A stretch of 13,239 nt of DNA, taken from NCBI GenBank assembly GCA_014729205.1, contig WJKG01000288.1:1-13239 (forward strand). The letters are read 5' to 3'. This DNA comes from a candidate division GN15 bacterium (GTDB taxonomy: Bacteria; Zixibacteria; MSB-5A5; GN15; FEB-12). The position numbers and the translations under genes were made by a program. The notes under the pieces are model-generated. The model made no database searches, had not been told where the DNA came from, and was given only the letters and a program-made list of their open reading frames with translations. Below, piece after piece: positions 1-6,917 of this stretch (position 1 is its first letter; every line of letters begins with the position of its first letter).

Positions 1-18
1 CATGCCCCCGACAATCCA

Positions 19-2445
19 TCAGTCCCCGGTCGCCAAACGGGCCACATCGATCACCTTGTCATCCTTGCCCAGGTTGATCAAGCGCACACCCTGTGTGTTA
101 CGACCGATGACCTTGATCGCACCCACCGGCTGACGGTTCGCAATACCCTTGCGAGTAATCAGGATCAGCTCGTCATCGTCGACCACTTCTTTGATCGATA
201 CCACCTTCCCGTTACGATCCGAGGTCTTCACATTGATGACCCCCTTGCCGCCACGGTTGGTGACTCGGTAGTCGCTGATCTTGGAGCGTTTGCCGTACCC
301 GTTCTCGGTGACCACGAGGATCGAGGAGTCACGACGGACAATCACCATGCCCATGCACTCATCCCCTTTGGCCAGGTTGATCCCTTTCACACCGTATGCA
401 GTACGCCCCATAGCACGCACCTTCTCCTCCGGGAAGCGGATCGCCATGCCGTCGCGGCTGGCCAGGACAATGTCGTTGCTGCCATCGGTAAGCGAGGCCT
501 CGATAAGCTCGTCCCCCTTGGGCAGGTTGATGGCATTAACACCGGTGACGCGCGGGTTGCTGAACGCATCGAGCGACACCTTCTTGACCATGCCGTTACG
601 CGTGGTCATCATCACGAATGTATCCGGCGTGAAATCACGCACCTTGCAGAAGGCGGTGATAGTCTCACCCCTCTCGATCCGGCACAGGTTGACAATCGGC
701 TTGCCTTTGGCCATACGCCCGCCAGTGGGGATGCTGTGTACCTTCACCCAGTAGCAGCGACCGCGAGTCGTGAAGAAGAGGATGTAGTCGTGTGTCGATG
801 CCACAAACAGGTGCTCGGCAAAATCGTCCTCTTTGGTTTCGATCCCAATAATCCCTTTACCGCCGCGTTGCTGCCGGCGGTAGGCCGAGATCGACAGCCG
901 CTTGATGTATCCCTGGTGACTGATCGTGATCGCCATTTCCTCCTCGGCAATCAAATCCTCCACCGTCAGTTCCTCGGCTGCGTCCTGGATTTCTGTGCGA
1001 CGGTCATCGCCGTATTTCTCGGAGATGTACTCGGTCTCTTCTCTGATGATCTGCATACGGAGCGCCTTGGACTCCAGAATGGCCTTGAGCTTGGCGATAG
1101 TCTTGATCAGCTCCCGGTATTCATCCTCGATCTTCTTGCGCTCCAGGCCGGTCAACCGCTGCAGGCGCATCTCCAGAATAGCGGTCGCCTGGCGGTCCGA
1201 CAGCTTGAACTTCTTCATCAAGCCGGCGTGGGCCGTGGGAGTGTCTTTGGACTTCTTGATCAGTTCGATGACAGCATCGATATTGTCCAGCGCAATCCTG
1301 TACCCCTCCAGGATATGGGCGCGCTCTTCGGCTTTGGCCAGGTCATACTTGGTCCGGCGTGTGACGACTTCATGACGGTGGTCGACAAACGCCTGGATGA
1401 GCTGCTTGAGTGTCATCTGCTGCGGGATTCCGTGATCCAACCCGAGCAGTGTCACCGAGAACGTATTCTGCAGCGTCGTGTGCTTGTAGAGCTGGTTGAG
1501 CACGACCTCCATCTGGGTGTCACGCTTGAGCTCGATCACAATCCGCATACCATCGCGGTCGGACTCGTCGCGAAGATCCGTGATGCCTTCGATCTTCTTG
1601 GCGTGCACCAGATCGGCGATCTTCTCCAGCAGGTTGGCCTTGTTGACCTGGTAGGGGATCTCGGTGACGACAATCGCTTCCTTGCCGTTCTTCATCGTCT
1701 CCTGCACGACCTTGGCACGCACCGAAAGATGCCCGCGCCCGGTGGTGTAGGCAGAGTAGATACCGTCGCGACCGTTGATGATCCCACCGGTAGGGAAGTC
1801 CGGGCCGGGGACGATCTCAAACAGATCTTCATTAGTACACTCCGGATCCTCGATCACCTTGATGATCGCCTGGCAGATCTCGGTCAAATTGTGCGGCGGC
1901 GTGTTGGTTGCCATACCGACCGCAATGCCACTGGTGCCATTGCAAAGAAGGTTGGGGAATTTGCCAGGGAGGACGGTTGGCTCCTTGCGGGTGCCGTCAT
2001 AGTTCTCCATGAAATCGACGGTCTCTTTCTTGAGGTCTTCCAGCATCTCCATGGCAAGTGGCGTCAGCCGTGCCTCGGTGTAACGCATGGCCGCGGCACC
2101 GTCACCGTCGATCGATCCGAAGTTACCTTGCCCATCCACCAGCGGGTAGCGCATGTTGAATTGCTGCGCCATACGTACCAGCGTGGGGTAGACCACTTGC
2201 TCGCCGTGCGGGTGGTAGTTACCGGAGGTGTCACCGCAGATTTTGGCACATTTGCGAGGGGGACGTCCCGGGGCGAGGTTCAAGTCGTTCATTGCGACCA
2301 GGACGCGGCGGTTGGACGGTTTCAGGCCATCACGGATATCCGGCAAGGCACGGTTGGTGATGACCGACATGGAGTAATCGAGGTAGGAGTTTTTCATCTC
2401 CTCCTCAAGGAAGATCTGCTCTATCTTCTCACGCTCTAAAGCCAT
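19..2445 (-). CDS. gyrA: DNA gyrase subunit A
   Basis: GyrA is the DNA-cutting subunit of the A2B2 gyrase, which puts negative supercoils into DNA using ATP hydrolysed by GyrB. The 808-residue product is complete and collinear with E. coli GyrA at its N-terminus: the catalytic Arg121-Tyr122 pair and the intercalating Ile174 fall at the same residue numbers. The winged-helix/tower/coiled-coil core spans about residues 1-495, followed by a C-terminal beta-pinwheel. A GyrA box is present at 525-531 (QQRGGKG, against the usual QRRGGKG) and a degenerate NRGGKG copy lies near 730, which argues for gyrase rather than ParC. The acidic tail of E. coli GyrA is missing. Residues 83 and 87, the main quinolone contacts, are Gln and Pro. 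An AAAGGA ribosome site lies 9 nt before the ATG. gyrB is not adjacent: the upstream gene is a secreted M15 peptidase. The gene's terminator lies outside the window. Confidence 0.97.
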   Translation of the reverse strand: MALEREKIEQIFLEEEMKNSYLDYSMSVITNRALPDIRDGLKPSNRRVLVAMNDLNLAPGRPPRKCAKICGDTSGNYHPHGEQVVYPTLVRMAQQFNMRYPLVDGQGNFGSIDGDGAAAMRYTEARLTPLAMEMLEDLKKETVDFMENYDGTRKEPTVLPGKFPNLLCNGTSGIAVGMATNTPPHNLTEICQAIIKVIEDPECTNEDLFEIVPGPDFPTGGIINGRDGIYSAYTTGRGHLSVRAKVVQETMKNGKEAIVVTEIPYQVNKANLLEKIADLVHAKKIEGITDLRDESDRDGMRIVIELKRDTQMEVVLNQLYKHTTLQNTFSVTLLGLDHGIPQQMTLKQLIQAFVDHRHEVVTRRTKYDLAKAEERAHILEGYRIALDNIDAVIELIKKSKDTPTAHAGLMKKFKLSDRQATAILEMRLQRLTGLERKKIEDEYRELIKTIAKLKAILESKALRMQIIREETEYISEKYGDDRRTEIQDAAEELTVEDLIAEEEMAITISHQGYIKRLSISAYRRQQRGGKGIIGIETKEDDFAEHLFVASTHDYILFFTTRGRCYWVKVHSIPTGGRMAKGKPIVNLCRIERGETITAFCKVRDFTPDTFVMMTTRNGMVKKVSLDAFSNPRVTGVNAINLPKGDELIEASLTDGSNDIVLASRDGMAIRFPEEKVRAMGRTAYGVKGINLAKGDECMGMVIVRRDSSILVVTENGYGKRSKISDYRVTNRGGKGVINVKTSDRNGKVVSIKEVVDDDELILITRKGIANRQPVGAIKVIGRNTQGVRLINLGKDDKVIDVARLATGD

Positions 2446-2598
2446 GGATATCAGTCCTTTACACAGTTTCGAAATACACTTTTACACACTTCAGTGTACG
2501 CAATTCACCTTCGCAAAGCAACAAAAAACCCGGCTCAATATCGGCTCTAAGATGTTGAATAAGAATGGGTTACGTTGTCGAGTCGAGCGGCCTGCAGA

Positions 2599-3207
2599 CT
2601 ACTTTGCAACATACATCCAGTGCCAGCTCTCCCACGGAAACGGCGAGTCGGAATCGTCGGGATAGCTCTGTTCAAAGCCGAATTCAGCCGCGTGCTGTTG
2701 CAGCCACTCGTAAATCTTTGTATGGGCAAAGCGCGCCTCCGAGGGCACCAGGTCCAGTGCCCGGCCGGTATGATGCTGGCTGTAGCCGGGCGGGGCGACC
2801 TCACGAAGCACTCTCGTTGGTTTCTGTCCCTCCTTCAGGCGACGCTTGATGATCCGCATCTGAAAACCGGGGGAGCGGAAGCCGGAGTCGGTGATAAGCT
2901 TGACACTGTCCTTTGCGGCTGCGGCTGCCATCTTCACAAACGCCTCCCGCGTCTCGCGAGTGACATAAATTCGGTACTCCTCGTAGGTCAGGCTGTCCGG
3001 CAGGCGTACGAGCGTGATGCCATCGACGACATCAGCAGAATCCAGCTTCCATCCACACCACTGGGTTGGCAGCATGTACCAGGTGCTGTCGACCAACACT
3101 GAGTCACAGGAGGTCGCGGGCAGGCTGTCATACTCGGCAGCAGCGAACACGGCAGGAGCCGCCAACACGGCCACGACCAGGATTATGACAGCCTGCCTGA
3201 TATACAT
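2599..3207 (-). CDS. Secreted VanY-type M15 family D,D-carboxypeptidase
   Basis: This is a 202-residue exported zinc peptidase of the LAS/M15B (VanY) family, which typically removes the terminal D-Ala from peptidoglycan stem peptides. Residues 1 to about 23 form a Sec signal peptide (short charged start, hydrophobic core, small residues at 20-24). The family signature SxHxxGxAxD is at 143-152, giving zinc ligands His145 and Asp152. The WESWH segment at 192-196 supplies catalytic Glu193 and the third ligand His196. The family SGxRS element is at 108-112 (SGFRS). The length suits a single catalytic domain with no separate peptidoglycan-binding repeat. The ATG overlaps the stop codon of the upstream flavin-reductase gene by one base (TAATG), so translation is probably coupled. 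A GAGG ribosome site sits inside the end of that gene. Family and catalytic residues are seen directly. The exact bond cut (D-Ala-D-Ala carboxypeptidase or endopeptidase) is inferred from the family. Confidence 0.85.
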   Translation of the reverse strand: MYIRQAVIILVVAVLAAPAVFAAAEYDSLPATSCDSVLVDSTWYMLPTQWCGWKLDSADVVDGITLVRLPDSLTYEEYRIYVTRETREAFVKMAAAAAKDSVKLITDSGFRSPGFQMRIIKRRLKEGQKPTRVLREVAPPGYSQHHTGRALDLVPSEARFAHTKIYEWLQQHAAEFGFEQSYPDDSDSPFPWESWHWMYVAK

Positions 3208-3683
3208 TATCCGTAGTACCTCAAGTCGGTGTTGCTGCTGGTCATGATGTCGGTATCCTTGATCAGTTCGGCGTCCTTGACTTCTCCCACAAATACAGTG
3301 TGGTTACCGGTAGTCACGGTGTCGACTATCTTACAATCCAGCCACGCCATCGCTCCCGGAATCAACGGAGAGCCAGTACCCGGCGAGTCCTTGACAGAGG
3401 TGCCTTCGAGCTTACGGTATCCGCTCTCAGCCGGTCCGTAGTAGGTCTTGGCAACACCCTCGTTACCTTTTTCGATCAAATGAATGACAAAAGCTCCGTG
3501 CTTCTTGAGCATAGGCGCCGACTGGTGAGAGTTCTTGATGACAATAGCCATCATGTACGGCTCGGAGCTGACCGGCGTCACCCAACTGGCGGTCAGGGCG
3601 TTGCCCTCGGTTCCCCTGCCCATCGTCACCACGTAGACACCGTGTTCCAGCTTGCGCCACACCTTGCGGATATTCTCGCTCAT
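3207..3683 (-). CDS. Flavin reductase-like FMN-binding protein (flavoredoxin type)
   Basis: This is a 158-residue cytoplasmic protein with the fold signature of the flavin-reductase-like, split-barrel FMN-binding family (flavoredoxin, DIM6/NTAB). The N-terminal Gly-Val-Tyr-Val-Val-Thr strand (15-20) leads into the conserved Asn-Ala-Leu-Thr-Ala-Ser-Trp-Val segment (28-35). That segment is followed by a Pro-containing stretch and a Lys-Asn-Ser-His turn (50-53), which contact FMN in relatives. The His-Thr-Val-Phe-Val-Gly-Glu-Val strand (128-135) matches the conserved C-terminal core. Members reduce flavins or pass electrons in small redox pathways; the partner is unknown here. The start has a strong AGGAGG ribosome site 5 nt before the ATG. 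The stop overlaps the ATG of the M15 peptidase gene, so the two form an operon. The substrate cannot be assigned from sequence. Confidence 0.82.
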   Translation of the reverse strand: MSENIRKVWRKLEHGVYVVTMGRGTEGNALTASWVTPVSSEPYMMAIVIKNSHQSAPMLKKHGAFVIHLIEKGNEGVAKTYYGPAESGYRKLEGTSVKDSPGTGSPLIPGAMAWLDCKIVDTVTTGNHTVFVGEVKDAELIKDTDIMTSSNTDLRYYG

Positions 3684-3832
3684 TTGCTCCTCCTGATGAT
3701 GCTACATGTATGTTCTCTTGCTACTTTGCATAACAGTGGATCCGGGCCAAAGGTTTGCAAATAAGAGCCATCAGTCAACCTTGAACAGCGGAGGCCGGAA
3801 AGGTGCTCGAGGTTTCAAGACCCCCCTGATAG

Positions 3833-3859
3833 AAAAGACCGGCCCGAGGGGCCGGTCTT
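3833..3859 (-). terminator. Intrinsic terminator of the M14 carboxypeptidase gene
   Basis: A perfect 11-bp inverted repeat (3835-3845 with 3849-3859) closes a GAG loop. On the minus strand the stem is followed by a T-run that continues TTTTCTATC. It lies 28 bp past the M14 carboxypeptidase stop, where an intrinsic terminator for that gene is expected, and separates it from the flavin reductase operon. Confidence 0.85.
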
Positions 3860-3886
3860 CATTCGCATCTGAGTATCTGTCGGCTG

Positions 3887-6766
3887 TTAGCAGACTGGCG
3901 CGGCACCACCTGAGAACAGATAAGCCGTCAGGTAGGTAAGGTCGCTCACATTCGGACCCTGACCATCGCCATTGACATCGACCGCCTCCAGGTTCACCGG
4001 TGCCGGGCCGCCACCGAACAGGTAAGCCACCAGATAGGTGAGATCGCTGACATTCGGTCCCTGGCCATCACCATTGGCGTCACCACAGAGGAAATCGCAG
4101 GCATCACCGACGCCGTTGCTGTTGCTGTCAGTCTGCTCCGGATTGGCTACCTCGGGGCAATTGTCACAGACGTCGCCAACCGTATCGCTGTCACCATCGG
4201 CCTGATCAACGTTGGCGTCGGCGGGGCAGTTGTCACACGCATCACCAACCGTGTCGCTGTCGCCGTCCGCCTGATCCGTGTTGGCCTCCGAGGGACAGTT
4301 GTCGCAGGCATCACCCACAGAGTCACTATCTGCATCATTCTGGTCGACATTCGCTACAGTGGCACAGTTGTCGCACTCGTCACCGACAGTATCGCTATCG
4401 CCGTCTGCCTGATCGGTATTGGCTACCTGTGGACAGTTGTCACACTCGTCGCCCACAGTGTCGTCGTCGGCATCGGCCTGAGACGGGTTGCTGACATCGG
4501 GACAATTGTCGCACATGTCACCGCGGTCGTCCTGGTCGGTGTCTGCCTGGTTGGGGTTGTAGGTGGCCGGACAGTTATCTAAAGCGTCATCGACACCATC
4601 ATCGTCGGCATCGGTATCCACCGTGTGTGGCGGCAACTGGATCAGGTCCACCCAGCCGCAGTCGCTGCCGGAGGACGCACTGCCATCTTTGGTGTAGCGC
4701 CATTCGAATGTGTGAGTGCCGGCAGTTACATTGAACGAGGCATGAGTCCAACTTACTGTGCCCGACCACTTATCCTTCTCAACGCCATCGACGAAGAAGC
4801 GAAGATAATCCCAATTGCTCTCCGAGGACACCCGATAGTAGAAGGCGATCTGGCCGCTCTGGCAATCAGGAATTGTCAGCATCATGGAGGACTCATCGTT
4901 GTGAGAGATGTCTCCGGATTTGGCAGCAAAACTGCCCTCGTATGTGGGATTATTGACGATGCCCCAGTTTTGGTCACCGCCAAACTGCCAGTCGTTGGCA
5001 GAGAAATCACCGGTCTCGAAATCCTCGATCTCGCGACCCATCGTCACACTGAAACTGATCGTGTCCAGATAACCCGGGCTGGCCGTCACCTCCAGGTCAA
5101 ACCACGCTTCATGATAGACCGGGCACAGGGGATCGACGACAAACGTAAAGGGCGTCTGGGATGTCTCGGTACCGCCCGATCCGGAGATATCAGGGAAGAA
5201 GGCGGTGCCGGTCTGCATCGTGACATAGGAGTCTGAAGTGCTCAGCACGGTTGAAACACCCGTCGCATCACCCAGACCAAGGTTCGTCAGCGTTACATTC
5301 ATATCAACCGTGTCGCCGGCATCGACCGTGTACGCATCGTGATCCACAAACTGAATCAACGGCTCCAGCGGCACCGGGGCCAGTTCTACATCTTGAATAA
5401 CAACACTCTCGTAATCAAGCACCTCGACCCCGTAGATCGTCTTGGGCACATAGCCGTCAGCGGAGTAGCGAACGTCATAGGTGCCGGGATAGATCATCCG
5501 ATGGTAATCGCCGATATCGGGATCAGTGAAGACACGCGATGAATCTTCGTCGTGATTGAGCACCGTCACTGTAGCAAACAGCGGCAGCCCGGTCGATGAG
5601 TCAGTCACGATTCCCTTGATGCCATACATTGCGTGCTCGAGCCACGTCAGCATCGATCGTTTGTTCCAGTCCCAGTAGGACGGTAGTTGGCTGGCCGGAA
5701 GCAGCTTGGTGTTGGATATCTCCAGAGTCGCTTCACGACACCCCTGCCAGTAATTCATGTAATCCTGGCGACACCCGGGGGCTACATACCAGTCGTAGCC
5801 GTTGGTGATGCCGTCGTTAAATCCGTCCAGATAGCCCGATGATGAATAGTATTGGGCCGTATCCGCATACAAGTGACTGATGTACTGCCACCAGTTGTCG
5901 TCGGCGTGACGGGTTGCCGTGTTATCCCACGGATAGTTTACAACCTCCGCGCCGCCGTGATAGTTAGCAGAAATCACCCAGCTCTGTTGATCAGCAATGT
6001 TCATCATCGCCACCGTCTCCGGCTGCCATGAATTACCATCGGGATGCTGGCCGTTCCACGGGTCCGGGAAATTGCGATTCAGATCAACCGAGTTGGCATT
6101 GTACCGCGTGGCTCCGCTTACGGTGTGGTTGCCACTGGCATAGGTGCCGTCCGGATTGGCCAGCGGGTTGATCCAGATCTCCATATTGTCAACCATGCTC
6201 GTGACCCGGGGATCGGTGCCGTACGCGCTCAGCAGAGAATCAATCAACCGGAGCGTGAGTACATAGCCAGCCGTTTCATCGCCGTGCATGGTGGCGGTGT
6301 ACATCACCTCGGGTTCATTCTCCTCCGTTGCAACATTGTCGCTTATCTTGGCATAGAGGAGTACCCGCCCTTCAACGGAGTAGCCGATATTGATAATCTC
6401 GCACAGGCCAGGATAGTCTGCGGCAAACTGGTACATCATGGAGTCGTACGCTTCGTAGGTCGGATAGTAGTCCCAGGCCTCGGTGTCTTTGGCAACGTCG
6501 GACATCACCGGATCCACCAGCGATGACGGATGGGGCAACAATTCGTAGTCATATCCCAGTCGTTCGAATTCGGCGAGCTCTTCGTCGTTGGCGTAGGCCC
6601 AGACCGTGCCTTCACGAACATCATCAATCGAGATAATGCGAGTTATAGCCTGCAGTTCTTTGGGTTCGGAGACTTTGAAGGTAAAGTAGTGTTCTTCGGC
6701 TGAGGCCTGTGTGGCCGCTATGGTCACAAAAGCAATCAGCAACAGGGTAAAGAGAAGTCCTTTCAT
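3887..6766 (-). CDS. Secreted M14 zinc carboxypeptidase (CPD/CPE-like) with TSP3 repeats and dockerin-like C-terminus
   Basis: This 959-residue exported protein has a signal peptide (1 to about 23, cleavage after ASA) and a roughly 60-residue propeptide-like stretch. An M14 domain follows at about 100-380: zinc ligands His161, Glu164 and His270; substrate-binding Arg221 and Asn230-Arg231; Tyr327; catalytic Glu349. The segment 320-385 reads like vertebrate carboxypeptidase D/E and runs into the transthyretin-like regulatory domain (about 382-462) typical of the M14B subfamily. Asp281 and Gln334 occupy the CPD Asp192/Gln257 positions, so it should remove C-terminal Arg/Lys. Then come a CARDB-like Ig domain (about 468-577), a MAM-like jelly roll (about 580-712), seven 23-residue TSP3 calcium repeats (about 717-892) and a dockerin-like pair (894-959). 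The only plausible start is this ATG, since an in-frame TAA lies five codons upstream, but its ribosome site is weak (AAGG, 10 nt away). The domain order is seen; the specificity is inferred. Confidence 0.9.
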   Translation of the reverse strand: MKGLLFTLLLIAFVTIAATQASAEEHYFTFKVSEPKELQAITRIISIDDVREGTVWAYANDEELAEFERLGYDYELLPHPSSLVDPVMSDVAKDTEAWDYYPTYEAYDSMMYQFAADYPGLCEIINIGYSVEGRVLLYAKISDNVATEENEPEVMYTATMHGDETAGYVLTLRLIDSLLSAYGTDPRVTSMVDNMEIWINPLANPDGTYASGNHTVSGATRYNANSVDLNRNFPDPWNGQHPDGNSWQPETVAMMNIADQQSWVISANYHGGAEVVNYPWDNTATRHADDNWWQYISHLYADTAQYYSSSGYLDGFNDGITNGYDWYVAPGCRQDYMNYWQGCREATLEISNTKLLPASQLPSYWDWNKRSMLTWLEHAMYGIKGIVTDSSTGLPLFATVTVLNHDEDSSRVFTDPDIGDYHRMIYPGTYDVRYSADGYVPKTIYGVEVLDYESVVIQDVELAPVPLEPLIQFVDHDAYTVDAGDTVDMNVTLTNLGLGDATGVSTVLSTSDSYVTMQTGTAFFPDISGSGGTETSQTPFTFVVDPLCPVYHEAWFDLEVTASPGYLDTISFSVTMGREIEDFETGDFSANDWQFGGDQNWGIVNNPTYEGSFAAKSGDISHNDESSMMLTIPDCQSGQIAFYYRVSSESNWDYLRFFVDGVEKDKWSGTVSWTHASFNVTAGTHTFEWRYTKDGSASSGSDCGWVDLIQLPPHTVDTDADDDGVDDALDNCPATYNPNQADTDQDDRGDMCDNCPDVSNPSQADADDDTVGDECDNCPQVANTDQADGDSDTVGDECDNCATVANVDQNDADSDSVGDACDNCPSEANTDQADGDSDTVGDACDNCPADANVDQADGDSDTVGDVCDNCPEVANPEQTDSNSNGVGDACDFLCGDANGDGQGPNVSDLTYLVAYLFGGGPAPVNLEAVDVNGDGQGPNVSDLTYLTAYLFSGGAAPVC
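3890..4087 (-). repeat. Dockerin-like duplicated calcium loops, M14 carboxypeptidase C-terminus
   Basis: Residues 894-959 hold two copies of a DxNGDGQGPNVSDLTYL unit, each followed by a YLF...GG(P/A)AP helix-turn. The loop has Asp, Asn, Asp, Gly and Asp in dockerin/EF-hand order, but one extra residue (GQGPN) makes it 13 rather than 12 long. The same unit ends the serine protease encoded upstream. Confidence 0.85.
4093..4618 (-). repeat. Seven tandem thrombospondin type 3 repeats (69-bp period)
   Basis: Codons for residues 717-892 encode DNC-centred repeats whose second Cys falls at 732, 755, 778, 801, 824, 847 and 870, an exact 23-residue spacing. Each copy carries the Asp-rich DxDxDxxGDxCDNCP pattern that binds calcium in TSP3 domains and makes a stiff extracellular rod. 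The fourth copy has Ala for the usual Pro after the Cys. Copies 5 and 6 are almost the same in protein but differ at many synonymous sites, so the array is not freshly expanded. Confidence 0.92.
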
Positions 6767-6820
6767 AGCGCAAATGCCTTAGCCAGGAATGTGGGGTGTG
6801 TACTTGCTATTATCGGTTGA

Positions 6821-6848
6821 AATATACACAATTACAGCCTCAATCCAA
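6821..6848 (-). promoter_or_regulatory. Possible promoter of the M14 carboxypeptidase gene
   Basis: On the minus strand, TTGGAT (6843-6848) is followed after 16 nt by TATATT (6821-6826). The -10 matches the sigma-70 consensus at five of six positions; the -35 is weak. It lies between the terminator of the serine protease gene and the carboxypeptidase ATG, where a promoter is needed. This is a pattern match only. Confidence 0.35.
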
Positions 6849-6850
6849 GG

Positions 6851-6881
6851 CAAAACAAAACCCGGCCATGGCGGCCGGGTT
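6851..6881 (-). terminator. Intrinsic terminator of the serine protease gene
   Basis: A perfect 9-bp GC-rich stem (6859-6867 with 6873-6881) closes a 5-nt loop. On the minus strand it is followed by TTTTGTTTTG. It begins 37 bp past the serine protease stop and implies that the carboxypeptidase gene is transcribed mainly from its own promoter. Confidence 0.85.
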
Positions 6882-6917
6882 CTGCTTATCACAATCGAGT
6901 TGTATTCACGATATCAA

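Noticed and set aside
736..2439. A 567-codon open frame on the plus strand opposite gyrA
   Set aside because: It lies entirely antisense to a confidently identified gyrA, has low-complexity Leu/Val/Asp-rich content and resembles no family. It is a composition shadow of the real gene.
19..2445. ParC (topoisomerase IV subunit A) instead of GyrA
   Set aside because: The GyrA box, the pinwheel domain and E. coli GyrA-matching numbering around Tyr122 favour gyrase.
4093..4618. Regularly spaced repeats suggesting a CRISPR array
   Set aside because: The period is a codon multiple (69 bp), the repeats are in frame in a secreted protein, and the units are TSP3 domains without unrelated spacers.
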